From NCBI GenBank assembly GCA_021396245.1, contig WNYE01000113.1, forward strand, positions 45,871 to 109,870: a stretch of 64,000 nucleotides of DNA, given 5' to 3'. Position 1 is the stretch's first letter. Each line of letters opens with the position of its first letter. The notes beneath the pieces were generated by a model. The model was given only the letters and a program-made list of their open reading frames with translations, was not told the DNA's origin and did not search any database. Of this stretch, positions 18,059-29,490 are shown one piece after another. The translations under genes and the position numbers were made by a program. Origin of the DNA: Sporothrix humicola. Taxonomy: Eukaryota > Ascomycota > Sordariomycetes > Ophiostomatales > Ophiostomataceae.

Positions 18059-20794
18059 GCGAAAGGGACAGAACAGGACAGAAGAACATGTAATGGTGGC
18101 GTTGTAGGACACTGGTTCAACAAAAAGTTAAAGTTACGGCTGACTGGTTATACACATCTTTATCTGCAGCACAATGGCGAGAGATTCCCAAGATCAATGG
18201 ATTTCGGTGTACCAATGCAACAGTTTGAGCGAATGATGGCTACTAAGCGCTGACGGGAGAATACCAAAGGATAGATGGGCACTCAGATAGATCAGTAGCG
18301 AGGCAGTGAATGCATTTTACGTTTGGATTCCACACAAGATGGTGAGGCTCTGATGCCACTTTGGTATATCTCGAATAAGGTGTAATTTCTTACAGATGTA
18401 ACTGCCAGTGAGGAGGTACTATTTACAGCGCCGATCTTGGGTTGGACGTGATATCACCTGTGTTGCCGAGTCTTACCATAAGCTAAGCACCTGCTTGCTT
18501 CTTGTTTAAGACGCGTTGTGTACGATGCAATGTATTCTGCAACGGTTTGTTGGTCGATCTTCATCGCTGCAAAGCCAGAGCGAGACATAATCTGTGAGGA
18601 AGCTATGCAAGTTGAGCCCTCTTGCGTGACTTGAGTGACTTGAGTGGCCCCTGTTATGCCTTTGATGCGCTGGCATGTGGTGGTGCACCAACGGCTTTAA
18701 CTGTTGCGTGACCCGACTTGGCCTGAGCCAGCCCTAGGGCATAGTGCCGCCTCCAATCTTCGGATTTTGGACCCAAACCAGGCCTAAAATAGCAGGAGGG
18801 TCCTTTTAGCTTTTAGCCCCTCCATCACGGATTTCGAGTATTCTTGCATTGGTACCTCTTGCCGTTTGCCAGCGCGAATTACGTCGTTTGACATCCTCAA
18901 GTAATTAGCAGCAACTGCCAATGTTAGAGGGAAGGGGAAGGTACGGCCGGCCAATTCAAGTTGTGCCTCTTCGGGCCTTTTGGTCGTGGGGCAGGAGTGA
19001 CGACAAAATCGTCAAAGCAGGAAGTGAGGAAGCAGCAACCAAGCGACGAAGCTTAGCTTGCCGCAACATCCCCATCTTTCCTTCTCTCCTATGCTTGGCT
19101 ACCCACCGTCTGCCGCTTTTCTTGAACGTTTGCCTCATTCGATCTTGGCTGCTTGCGAGCTCGTCTCGCTCGTGTCCCGTAGTTCCCGGTGCTTCCATTG
19201 TTGCGGTCTTGTGCCGCCCAAAGCGGTTTCAACGGTTTCAATTGCTTTGCAAGTTGTTTCTCGATCCTCAATATTACATTGATTCTGCATTCTTGACCCT
19301 GCCACTTCCTACGCCACCTCTGCCCCTCTCTTCCTGCATCCCAAATGCTCCAAATGAGGCAGGGATATTATGGCAAGTGAGATACAATCACGCCCTCATT
19401 TGTCTCGCACAGCACGCCGCATTCCTTGTCTGTGCCCCTCCATCCAGCTTGTCTCTGTCTGCCTGTGATCGCCAATTCAGCCGCTCCTTCCTCACTCCAT
19501 CGCCTGTCCCCATCGCCGTCTCGTGTACTCCTTCCCTTCTCTTTCCACCCTTTCCTCTCTTTCCTCGCTTTCTGGCATTTGTTTCGAGAGGCGCAGTTGC
19601 TCCTTCCGCTACTGGAGACGGCGCATTTTGCCCTGTTGCTAGCCCCATGCCCCCATATGTCAAGGGGCCTTTAAATACGTCGAGAGAGACAGTCTCCAGC
19701 CGAAATATTGCGCCTGTTGCGCCTGCCCTGGCCTAGTTCATCCCGCTCTTGCTCTTTCTCGTACTCCGTCCTCCGTACTCCTCGCACTTGCCATATTGGC
19801 AATATATGTATGACGTTCGCCCGCTGATCCCGGACGTAGCTTCCTGGCTTGCCCCTAGCCCCGTCTTTCCCAACGGGACATTTAGTCGAGCCAGTCGAAG
19901 CCAGTGCTCTTGCTCTTCTTTGTTTTGCCAACGGACCAGTCTGCCAGTGAGCCAGTCTATCTATTCTCGGATACCCTTGTTCGTCAACCAGTCCCCATCT
20001 CCAGTCTCCTTTCTTCTACTTGCTGCCAATTGTCGCGCACCTCGGTCGACAAAACAAGGCCTGCCCTGTCCCTGCCCCGCCAATACGTCTTCAGGTTTCC
20101 ATCTCCAGGCTTCCCAGGCCAAAAGACTAAAAGACCCAAAAGGCGTCCAACAGACCAAGGACGCACAATCAGCTTGCAATTGCAACTCGAACAACTCGAC
20201 GGCCACATTCTCAATCCCTCGATCGCCCTCCTTCTCAAGCTCCTCCAGCTCCCCGATCTCTCCTTCCTTTCTCATTTTATTACCTCATCCCCTCTTGGCA
20301 CTTTTAAGCATCGCCATTTCAATACAACTCAAGCTTCTCTGCTCGACATGAGCACTTCGTTCTCCAACATCCATTTTGTTTATCTTACTCTTACCTCTCG
20401 TACCTCTCGTACCTCTCTTACCTCTCGTACCTCTCTTACCTCTCGTACCTCTCGTACCTCTCTTACCTCTCTCTCACCGCCGTTCACACCTGCGTCGTGC
20501 TGAGCTTCTTTCAGCCTCTCGACCCCGCAACGCACAACCCACAGACCCTGGCTGCACGCACAGTCTCGCTGCCACCCCTCCTTGCTTTTATTATTACTGC
20601 CAGCTCTTCCAAACGGTCGTCCTTGCCATTGGCCTTGCATTCGACCTCGAAATTTGGAACCTTACCTTTCTCATCTGCTGTGTATTTCGTGCATTCCACC
20701 GGCCAAGATTACTACACCGAACACGGCCCTCGGCCTCAAGAGGGTTCGTTGAGAAATTCGTCACGTCAACTTGACTCCCTGACAAAAGCCCGCC
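18059..20794. other. long intergenic region upstream of PSD2
   Basis: 2.7 kb with no supported gene. The first part is the SEC28 3' flank; from about 19050 the plus strand becomes strongly pyrimidine-rich and reads like a long PSD2 promoter/leader. A 9-bp tandem array lies at 20393-20473. The long open frames here follow from CT-rich composition and have no recognisable domain. Confidence 0.6.
20393..20473 (+). repeat. 9-bp minisatellite ACCTCTC(G/T)T, nine copies
   Basis: Nine perfect-length head-to-tail units, alternating ACCTCTCGT and ACCTCTCTT in the order GT, GT, TT, GT, TT, GT, GT, TT with a final ACCTCTCTC. It ends about 320 bases upstream of the PSD2 start codon. Confidence 0.92.
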
Positions 20795-23700
20795 ATGGTT
20801 CGCATCATCCCCAACCGCCTCAAGCCCTCCTCGGGCAACTCAGCTGTGAGCTCCGCCGTCAACAGCCGCAGCGCGAGTCCTATGCGCAACAAAGCCGATG
20901 CGGCGGCCAACCGAGACTCGGGCCTGCATCTCCATGTGGTCATTATCAAGGCCCGCAACCTGGCTGCCAAAGATCGAGGAGGCACGTCTGACCCGTACCT
21001 CGTCCTCTCGCTAGGTGACGCGAAACATGCCACGCACTCCGTGTCCAAGACCTTGAACCCAGAATGGAACGAGATTTGCCAGTTCCCCATCAACAACGGT
21101 GTCTCAAGCCTGCTCCTCGACGTCTGCTGCTGGGACAAAGACCGCTTTGGAAAGGATTACCTGGGCGAGTTCGACCTCGCCCTCGAGGAGATCTTTGTCA
21201 ACGACAAGACCGAGCAGGAGCCACAATGGTACCCTCTCAAGAGCAAGCGGCCAGGCCGTAAGACAGGCGTGGTCTCGGGCGAAGTCCTCCTCCAGTTCAC
21301 CCTCTTCGACACAAACGATCGGACCGCCACAAGCCAGCAGGTCATGGAAAAGTTCAGCGCTTTTGTGCGTGCAACCGCTCCCGACACAGAAGATGTTGCG
21401 CCACGCCCCCAACGCGTCCCAGGCCTTGGCATCCCGAAGCTTGGCGCCAGACGTGGCTCATCCAACCCGGCCCCGACTTCCACTCCTTCCACTCCTGCTC
21501 TCACGAGAAAAATCAGCAACACCGATGATTACGACGAGGAGGATGCCTACGACGACGAGCCGGGCGCCCTGGAAGACGAAGACCCCTCGAAGCCCGAGAC
21601 AGTCGAGAAGCGGAAGCGCCGGTTACGAATCAAGGGCCTCAAGAAGAAGCGGCGCGAAAACCCTTACGAATTCATCAACGGCGGTGGCGATGTGCTGGGC
21701 ATCGTGTTCCTTGAAATCAAGAACATCACCGACCTGCCTCCGGAGTCGAACCTGATCAAGACCACCTTCGACATGGATCCGTTTGTCGTCGCCTCGCTGG
21801 GCCGCAAGACGTTCCGCACCAAGACGATCAGCCACAACCTCAACCCCGTCTTCAACGAGAAAATGATTTACCAGGTCCTGAGCCACGAGCAGAGCTACTC
21901 CTTTTCCTTTACCGTCATTGACCGCGACAAGTATTCGGGCAACGACTTCATCGCATCGACATCCCTGCCCCTCAAGGAGTTTGTTGAGCGCGCGCCCAAA
22001 GCCGACCCGGAGACCGGACTCTACGACCTCCGCGAGCCCCCCGAGTACGTCCCGCTCGCCCAGCGCGGCCGGTTCAAGCGGCTCGGCTTATCGCGGTCGT
22101 CCTCGTCGCAGAGCCTGAGCAAGATGTCGCGTCCGGCGCCGGCAAAGACCCCTTCCACGTCAGCGATGAGCAGCGGGTCAACCGCTCTCGAGTTCCAGAT
22201 CCCAGAGGTTTCTGGACTGCCAGCGGACTCGTCCGGCAGCACACTCGGTGACGTCACCGGCACACCGCAAGTCACAACGCCATCGGACGCTGGTGTATCT
22301 GATCCCATGGCGGCGCCGGGCCTCACAAGACAGATCAGCGCAGGCGCCAGCGGCCTGCTGACGGTTGACGGGGCTACAGGTGGCAGCCCTCCCACATCCA
22401 CGACGGGGGAGGCGGTCGGTGCTGCGGACGCAGAAGACCCAGACTTCACCACATTCACTCTTCCTCTGAAGATGAAGAACATGGATAAATGGGAAGACAA
22501 GCACAACCCCCAATTGTTCATCCGTGCCAAGTACATGCCCTACCCGGCACTGCGGCAGCAATTCTGGCGTGCCATGCTGAAGCAGTACGATACGGACGAG
22601 AGCGGAAAGATCAGCAAGGTGGAGCTGAGCACGATGCTTGACACTCTGGGCTCGACGCTGCGTGAATCGACCATTGACGGCTTCTTCCACCGCTTCAAGA
22701 AGTACCCTGGCACGGGTGCCGGCATTGGTGGCGAGGACGACATTGCCGACCTGACCATTGACGAAGCCGTTATCTGCCTCGAGGACCAGCTCGACGCCAA
22801 GCCCAAGCTGTCGTCCACAGTCGCCGACAAGATCAAGGACGCCATCCCTGACAACGTCGTTGACAAGGCAAAGGCAGCAATGACTCTCGCCGTCCCGGGT
22901 CAGTCGTCAACGTCAACCGAGACGGAGAATGCCCCCGATGCAGATGCACCTTCGGCACCGTCCGCGTCTTCTGCGAGCGCATCTGGCAGCCCCGAAATCC
23001 CCGCCATGAACTCGAGCTCCGACGGCGACGACCTCAACGAGCGCGGCGGCGAGGAGCATGTCGTGGAGATCCGCGAGTGCCCCATCTGCCACCAGCCACG
23101 GCTGAACAAGCGCAAGGATGCCGACATCATCACGCACATTGCCACTTGTGCAAGCCAGGACTGGCGGCAAGTCAACAACCTGGTCATGGGCGGGTTTGTG
23201 ACATCCAGCCAGGCGCAGCGCAAGTGGTACTCCAAGGTGATCACCAAGATCTCTTACGGCGGCTACAAGATTGGCGCCAACTCGGCCAACATTCTTGTCC
23301 AGGACCGTATGACCGGCCAGATCAACGAGGAGAAGATGAGTGTCTATGTGCGCCTCGGCATCCGTCTTCTCTACAAGGGCCTCCGGTCCAACAACATGGA
23401 GAACAAGCGAAGTGAGTTATTACCGCCCCTCGTTTTTAAACATTGAAATACATGTCGCACCACAATTGCTAACACAGGACAGTCCGCAAACTTCTCAAGG
23501 GCCTCAGTATTAAGCAGGGACGCAAGTACGACGACCCCATCTCGAGACAGGAAATTCAAAAGTTCATCAACTTCCACCAGCTGGACATGTCCGAGGTTCT
23601 TCTCCCGCTGGATGAGTTCAAGACGTTCAACGAGTTCTTCTACCGTGCTTTGAAGCCCAACGCCCGTCCTTGCTCGGCGCCCGACAACCCGCGCATCATT

Positions 23701-24417
23701 GTGTCGCCGGCCGACTGCCGTTCTGTCGTTTTCAACCGTGTCGATGCAGCGACGCAGATCTGGATCAAGGGCCGCGAGTTCTCGATTAAGCGTTTGTTGG
23801 GTGACATTCCCGCCGAGGAGGCCGCCCGGTTCGAGAACGGTGCGCTGGGTATCTTCCGACTGGCACCACAGGACTACCACCGTTTCCATATCCCCGTCGA
23901 CGGCGTCCTGGGCAAGCCGAGAACGATTGCGGGCGAGTACTACACGGTCAACCCCATGGCTATCCGCTCGGCACTGGATGTGTACGGCGAGAACGTGCGC
24001 GTGGTTGTGCCCATTGAGAGCGAGCAGCACGGCCGGGTGATGGTCGTCTGCGTAGGTGCGATGATGGTGGGTAGTACGGTCATCACGCGCAAGGAGGGAG
24101 AGCAAGTCAAGCGGGCCGAGGAGCTGGGCTACTTCAAGTTCGGTGGCAGCACGCTGGTGCTGCTGTTCGAGGAAGGCCGCATGAAGTTTGACGACGATCT
24201 CGTGGAGAACTCGACGGGTGCCCTGGAGACCCTGATCCGCGTCGGCATGTCGGTCGGCCATTCTCCCAACGAGCCGCAGTGGCGGCCGGACATGCCCAAG
24301 GCCCAGACGGAGGTCACGGAGCAGGACAAGATTGATGCCAAGCGTCGAATCCAGGGCAGCACGGGCACGGAGGACATTACTCCGGACGACAGCGGCGGCG
24401 ACGACCTGGCATCGTAA
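20795..24417 (+). CDS. PSD2: phosphatidylserine decarboxylase 2 (C2-C2-EF-hand-PSD)
   Basis: Join 20795..23411, 23483..24417; 1183 aa. The GTGAGT donor joins the second of two nearby AGs (GACAG), giving KRIRKLLKGLS in frame. C2 domain 1 is at about 45-170 (LHVVIIKARNL, GGTSDPYLVLSL), C2 domain 2 at about 295-410 (VFLEIKNITDLPP, FDMDPFVVASLG). An EF-hand-like loop DTDESGKISKVE lies near 599-610. The PSD catalytic region is C-terminal, with DYHRFHIPVDG and the self-cleavage motif GGST (Ser1095 becomes the pyruvoyl group). It converts phosphatidylserine to phosphatidylethanolamine in endomembranes; yeast Psd2 has this C2-bearing non-mitochondrial form. Length and order are typical. Confidence 0.96.
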
Positions 24418-25078
24418 GGCGGTGTTTTGAGAGGCGGTATTTGCATTTTGTCTGGATCTTCTTGTGGATGTCATGTGTTTTGGCTTTGATTTGGTTCTTG
24501 GCTTTTTTTCTTCTTCATTTTTTTTGTTCACTTTTTTTCTCTTCTTCTTCAGCATAGCTGCTGCTTTTATCTTTCTGCCCCTTTGCCCTTTTGCCATTTG
24601 CATGCAAGTTCTTTGCACTTTGCTACGAAGTAAACGCCACTGACGAACAACAAAAAAGAATACACGTTTCTTGCATTGATAAATTCAAGCAGTTTATTGG
24701 GCAATTCCTGATCATTTAGACGTTTGCAATAGCATTTCTCGATGAAAATCAAGTAAGAGTGTCAAGTGAATTCATTAATTGAATATTGCTTCGTAAGGAA
24801 TAGAATGGTATGCCATCGCTAGAAGAGCCCAAACGCCATTATGGAATAAAAACAGAAAATAGGAGAAAAGAGGAATGTGATGCCGGCTCGATGGCTGGAT
24901 AAAAACAATAGAGAATGTAAAGCAAAAAAACGATAGTAGAGGAGCGAAGGAGACTGCAAACATAGAAAAAGGAGGAAAACACAGAAAGCAAAACGTGCAG
25001 ACCATGGCTTCTCTTCTCTTCGTATTTCCCCGACCTCCACCTCCTCCTCATGACCTCTTAGGCCCCCTCATCTCCTAT
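24418..25078. other. intergenic region, PSD2 3' flank
   Basis: T-rich 3' flank of PSD2 (TTTTTTC tracts 24505-24560) then AT-rich sequence up to the small minus-strand ORF. No gene supported. Confidence 0.55.
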
Positions 25079-25351
25079 TTAGCGCTCGTCGTGGCTGTCG
25101 GAACTCGAACTTCGATCGCTGTCCATGGACCGCTTGGGCGCCGGCGGCGAAAACGAGCGCTGGTACGGCTTGTAGCTGGACAGGGCGGTTGTGTTGATGT
25201 GGTAAAAGTGCTTGTCTTCTTTTGGGACGGCAGTCTGAGACTGGCCGTCATACGAGACGATTGTGGAGGGAGAAGCTGTGTCGTGTGTCTGGCGCCAGGA
25301 CGCGTAGATTTGCTTGCACAAGTGTGCGGACATGGTGTAAGTGGGCGACAT
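25079..25351 (-). CDS. small hypothetical protein, 90 aa
   Basis: Possible ORF from ATG 25351 (MSPTYTMSAHLCKQIYASW...) to TGA 25079. A longer in-frame start at 25441 adds a Phe/Ser-rich stretch that looks like leader sequence. There is no signal peptide or membrane segment. The middle is Tyr/His-containing (EDKHFYHINTTALSSYKPYQRSF) and the end is a Ser/Asp-rich charged tail (RSSSSDSHDER). Codon composition is more GC-rich than the AT-rich flanks, which favours coding. I do not recognise a family. Confidence 0.42.
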   Translation of the reverse strand: MSPTYTMSAHLCKQIYASWRQTHDTASPSTIVSYDGQSQTAVPKEDKHFYHINTTALSSYKPYQRSFSPPAPKRSMDSDRSSSSDSHDER

Positions 25352-26760
25352 TTTGGAGGAGGTGAGAAGTTGGGTGAGAAAGAGAGAAAATGTGTTTGTT
25401 TGGATCTCTGTTGAATTAAGGAGAGAAAAGAAAGATGTCAAAGTGTTTGATTCTTATTGTAGTTTGCCGATTTGTTCTGTCTTCAGCTTGGCTTGCTTGG
25501 TGCCTTGCTATGACGATTTTCGTATTTGGGTGCAGCTGTCGGTTCGGAAGAATGACCCGACGAGTGTTCCGAAATGGTGTGGTTTAGGGAGACACTGGCG
25601 ATGTTCTGGTGATGTAAGTTGGCGTTCTTAGTGGGTAAAGACGTGAGGAGAGTGTTTTTGAATAAAGAAAGAAAGGAAGAAAAGAAAAGAGGAGAAGAAG
25701 GAAAATTAGAGCAAAAAAAAAGGAGGAAGAGGAGTAAAAGAGGAGAAATCAAGAGTGCATGAATTTAGCTTGACGAGAAACGAAAAGCGAGGAAACCACA
25801 CTGATAAATCGAGGCTCGTTTTGTTTCTCCTCTTACAAAACAAACAAGAAAGGGAGGCCATTTTGGGGGCATTTTGTGTCATACGGCCACAAGCTCCATT
25901 TACACCACCCACGCCGGTTTGCTCGTCATAGGGCAGGTTGGCCTCTCATTGGCCGCTGGGGCCCCCACAGTTTAACAGCTTTTGGCCAGCGTGCCAGCCT
26001 ATTTGGCCGCTGGCCAGCGTATTGGGCAGTTTGGTCATTGACAAGTGTGCCTGCTGACAATTGCTTGGAAACAGGCCATTCCACTGCTAGAAAGGTCCAG
26101 TAGGGCGGGACCCCACCCTGCCGCTCTGGCAAGTTCCAGCGAGCAATCTGGCAATGGGTGTTATTTTCGTCTTTTTGGGGGGAAGGTGACAAAAGGTGGA
26201 ACGAGACTGCACCGCCATTGAGGCTAAATCGCATGATCCAAGGTGACAAGTCGACGAGAAAGGGGTGGGAAGGAGCTATGGGCATTGGGGCAGGCAGATG
26301 AGGCACGCACACAGGCACGCACAATACCACTGTAATATGGGGGAAGGAAACGATTGGGTAATTTTGCCAGTTAGATGCAGGCTGTCAAAGAGGAGCTCCG
26401 CCAGAGGGGGGATCAATACTCCGCGAGACGCGCGAACCCCTCTTGCTTGTCTTGGTGTCCTGGTGCTACCAGGCCAGACTTTCGGCAGCCGGATGACAGC
26501 AAACAGCAAAACAGCCCACGCGCCATTCCCACGCTTTCAACGCGCAATCTTTGCAAGATTTGCGAGTTTTGCAGTGTTTGCACGCAATGGCCAAATTTAG
26601 TATCTTGCCATCAAATAGTGGACAAAGAGTGGGATTGAGTGGGTGGGCATGACCGATGGCTCGAGAAAGAGAGGAATGGGCGGTTGTGAAATGTTCTTCA
26701 CCGTTTATTACTTGGTATTTATTTTTATTTTTTATTTGATTGCCTTCAGATCCGACTTTG
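25352..26760. other. intergenic region between small ORF and SRAP gene
   Basis: 1.4 kb. The first 400 bases are purine-rich on plus, as expected for the leader of the small minus-strand ORF. From 25940 to 26035 the word TTGGCC(G/A) recurs several times in a GC-rich patch. No gene is supported; the 75-codon frame across this patch is Trp/Arg-rich and repetitive. Confidence 0.5.
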
Positions 26761-28158
26761 TCACCCATTTTTCAGCCCAAAGAAAGACGTTATTTTCTGG
26801 CTGCCGCCGCTCTTGGCATTTTTCTCCTTTTCTTTCTTGCTGGGCGAGCTCTTGGTCCCCTTGAAGCCCTGGCTTGCTTTGTTTGCGCTCGAACTGAAGG
26901 ACGTACTAGTACTACTGTCTGGTCGTGTGCTAGCATCCTTGACGGGAGTCGTGGGGGTCGGTGATATTGTGGGTTTCGTTTCTGATTTTGACGGGAATTC
27001 CAGCCTCGTCTTCTTGGCCGGCTGGTCGGTGTCCTCCCGCGTCTCTCTTTTCACACCGACTTCTGTCTTTGTCCTTGCTTCCGTTACTCCCTTCGCCTTC
27101 TCCGTCTTCCCACGGAAGAAGTTGGCAATGTTGGACTTGTTGTCCTCACTGGCCACCGGGACGATAAAGCTCGGCGAGCTGTGGCCGGCCTTGTTGACCT
27201 CCTTGCTGACGACGTCAGTGATCAACGCCGCACCGTCGTCTTCGGCCATCCGAGGCCACGGCCGCAGCAGAGCCTGCAGCTCGTGGGACCACGTGTCTCT
27301 CCCTGAATCCAGCCACATGTGCAGCTCCGGCGACCCATAGTCGAACACAACGGGCATGCGGTCGTGCAGGAACTTGAGCGACGCATTCGAGTCGGTCGTG
27401 ATGATCGTGTACGTGTAGGTTCGGTCCTTCTTGTCGTCCCCCTCAAACGCAACACTGTCCCAAAGGCCGGCCAACAACAAAGGCAGGCCGTCCCTCCTCC
27501 GTATATAATGTGGAACCCGCTCTTTTCCATTCGGCCCCGTCTTGAGCCACTCGTAGAACCCCTGGGCGATCACCACACAGCGCTTGCGTCCTCGCAGACC
27601 GGCCCACATTCCTGAGGAACCGGGAACAAGCGAGTCGGCGCGGCAGTTGATCGTCTTGAGCATCGTCGCGTAGTCGGGGCGTTTCTTCATCCAAGACGGC
27701 ACAAGACCCCACTTCATCACTTGTAGTTGGAGGTGCAGGCCGTCGGTCGGCGTCTTCCCCGACTTTGTCGGCTGGTCGTCCTTTCCAGGGAAAGCTGGCC
27801 GCAGGACAATACCGTGGTAGCCTGGGGCAAAGTTGTACGATGGCTGGAAAATGGCATCGCCAGAGTCTTTGGCGTTGTTGGCGTCCTCGGCGTCCTGAGT
27901 GTCCTGCCCAGCACCGTCCTCCTCGGGTTCTTGTCCGCCCTCATCCTCTCCCTGTCTGCCATCTCGGCCACCTCTGCGTCTCTGTCTGTGCCCTTCCTCT
28001 TCGTGAAAATCGTCGGCAGGCAAGCCGTGCTGATCCAAGAATTCGTGCACTTGGCCGTAGCGCTGGGCGAGTTAGTGTGGCGAAGATGGGAAAGAGACTT
28101 GAGAAAAAGATTGGCACGACCATATACATACCAGTGCCAAAACGTATCGACCGCACAT
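26761..28158 (-). CDS. SRAP-domain protein (HMCES/YedK family), abasic-site shield
   Basis: Join complement(26761..28062, 28132..28158); 442 aa. A 27-nt first exon encodes MCGRYVLAL; GTATGT and GCCCAG borders join it to RYGQVHEFLD. Cys2, exposed after Met removal, is the residue that crosslinks to abasic sites in single-stranded DNA. Other family residues visible: TINCRAD (Asn, about 148), AQGFYEWLK (Glu, about 178) and FLHDRMPVVFD (His, about 242). An acidic/Arg-Gly insertion lies at about 30-75. The C-terminal 150 residues are charged and disordered, with SNIANFFRGK (near 27106-27132) and a terminal QKITSFFGLKNG, both resembling PCNA-binding PIP boxes. Bacterial and human homologues protect replication forks at AP sites. 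No symbol is given because orthologue naming in moulds is not settled. Confidence 0.94.
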
Positions 28159-28559
28159 GTTGGTGGTGTTGACAATCCGTTGATTGATGCTGGAGTGACA
28201 TTTGCAAAGTTCACGATGACGGAGCTCCTCTGTATTACGTCGTAAAGTACGCTGTATTCTCGCGCCAAGCTGCCCTGTAGCGCGTGGCGATGACGCGGGT
28301 GCCAGGCAGTGTAAGACGGAAGGAGGGAGTTGGGACTAACAGCAGGTACCCACGGGATGACTAAGCACAACAGACCTCAACAACGCAGTGTTTTGTTTCC
28401 CCCTTTTCGATTTACAACATTTTATGTCATTTCAAAGAAGGATTATGCATTTTACTAGAATTTTGGATTTTGCTTCAAATGATTTTATTGACTCAGACTG
28501 ACCAAGGTTGACTGATATACCACTTTGCCATCTTTCAACAGGCAAGTCTCCGCGTCCAT
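28159..28559. other. short intergenic region between AA9 3' end and SRAP 5' end
   Basis: About 400 bases holding the SRAP promoter and, at lower coordinates, nothing I recognise as a gene; the AA9-proximal half is AT-rich. Confidence 0.5.
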
Positions 28560-29490
28560 TCAAGAGCAAGTAAACGGACGAGGACCTGGGATGGTGTATT
28601 CTCCCTTCATGGGATAGATGTTGATCAGGAGGCCGGGGTCGGACGACTTGTAGATGCCGGGGATGCTGTACGTTGTCGGTTTCTGAGCAGCCTTTCCTCC
28701 TGTCACATTAATCTGCGCACACTCCATGTACAGCTGGGCGCCGTTGACCGAGCGAGCGCCATGGAGAGCAATCATCTCGGCCCGCAAAAGATACTGTCCG
28801 TCTTCCAAGCAGTCGGGGATGTTGATGACCTGCTTGCCGGCATTTTTGATCACCGTGTCCGTGCCCCAGACGCCGCTGCCGCTGTTGTAGCCCTGCTCCA
28901 TGATCTTGAACCAGCCGTTGCCAACGCCCGAGTCTTTGGTCGCGTCTGTGACCTTTTTCATGTACGCCATGACGGGCCCCTACAATGTTAGCTGGTGTGA
29001 TAAAAAAGAGTTGGCTTGTCTTGTAAGTTTACCTTGTGGCCTGCATCCATCACATCGTTTGCACCAGCTACATGATGGTTAGTCAGATGTTTGAGAGATA
29101 GAATTTACATCATGGGAAAGTTAAGAAAAGAGTCAAACACACAAGTAAGAGTATGTCTCCAGACGGCAGTGACATTGGTTCCGGCCGTCACGTCGATGAT
29201 TTTTGCAGACGGCTGCGTTGGGTTTGGCGGCCCGTTGCAGGCAAGATTGTTTGACGTCACATCTGTCTGGGGCTGGTTTTGTTAGTTATGTTGGTGATCT
29301 GATGCTAAAGGAAGGAAGAATAAAATATGATGTAGACGCCCCAGACTTAACTTACTCCGTCGTATGAGGGATCCCGGATGGCGTATTGCACATCGTACGT
29401 CTTGCCGCCCGCCGTCAGCTGAACAAAGATGGTGTGGGCAGCCACACTCTGCCCAAGGCTGATACCAGAGAGAAGGAGCGAGAGCTTCAT
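28560..29490 (-). CDS. AA9 lytic polysaccharide monooxygenase (former GH61)
   Basis: Join complement(28560..28979, 29033..29067, 29143..29266, 29356..29490); 237 aa, four exons, introns with GTAAGT, GTGTGT and GTAAAC donors. The signal peptide MKLSLLLSGISLGQSVAA is followed by His19, which becomes the N-terminal copper ligand of the histidine brace. His97 (GHKGPV) is the second ligand. The H-x8-Q-x-Y set is present as His171, Gln180 and Tyr182 (ALHGARSVNGAQLYMECAQ). The motif DVTSNNLACNGPPNP is diagnostic. There is no CBM1; the protein ends at PFTCS just after the catalytic domain. The secreted copper enzyme cleaves cellulose (or xyloglucan/glucomannan) oxidatively. It is head-to-head with cellobiose dehydrogenase, a known electron donor for AA9. 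Confidence 0.95.

Noticed and set aside
19749..20503. Two overlapping 200-codon plus-strand frames upstream of PSD2
   Set aside because: Ser/Pro/Leu-rich products of the CT-rich leader and of the minisatellite; no domain.
25876..26103. 75-codon Trp/Arg-rich frame
   Set aside because: Made of repeated TTGGCC words; no conservation signal or domain.
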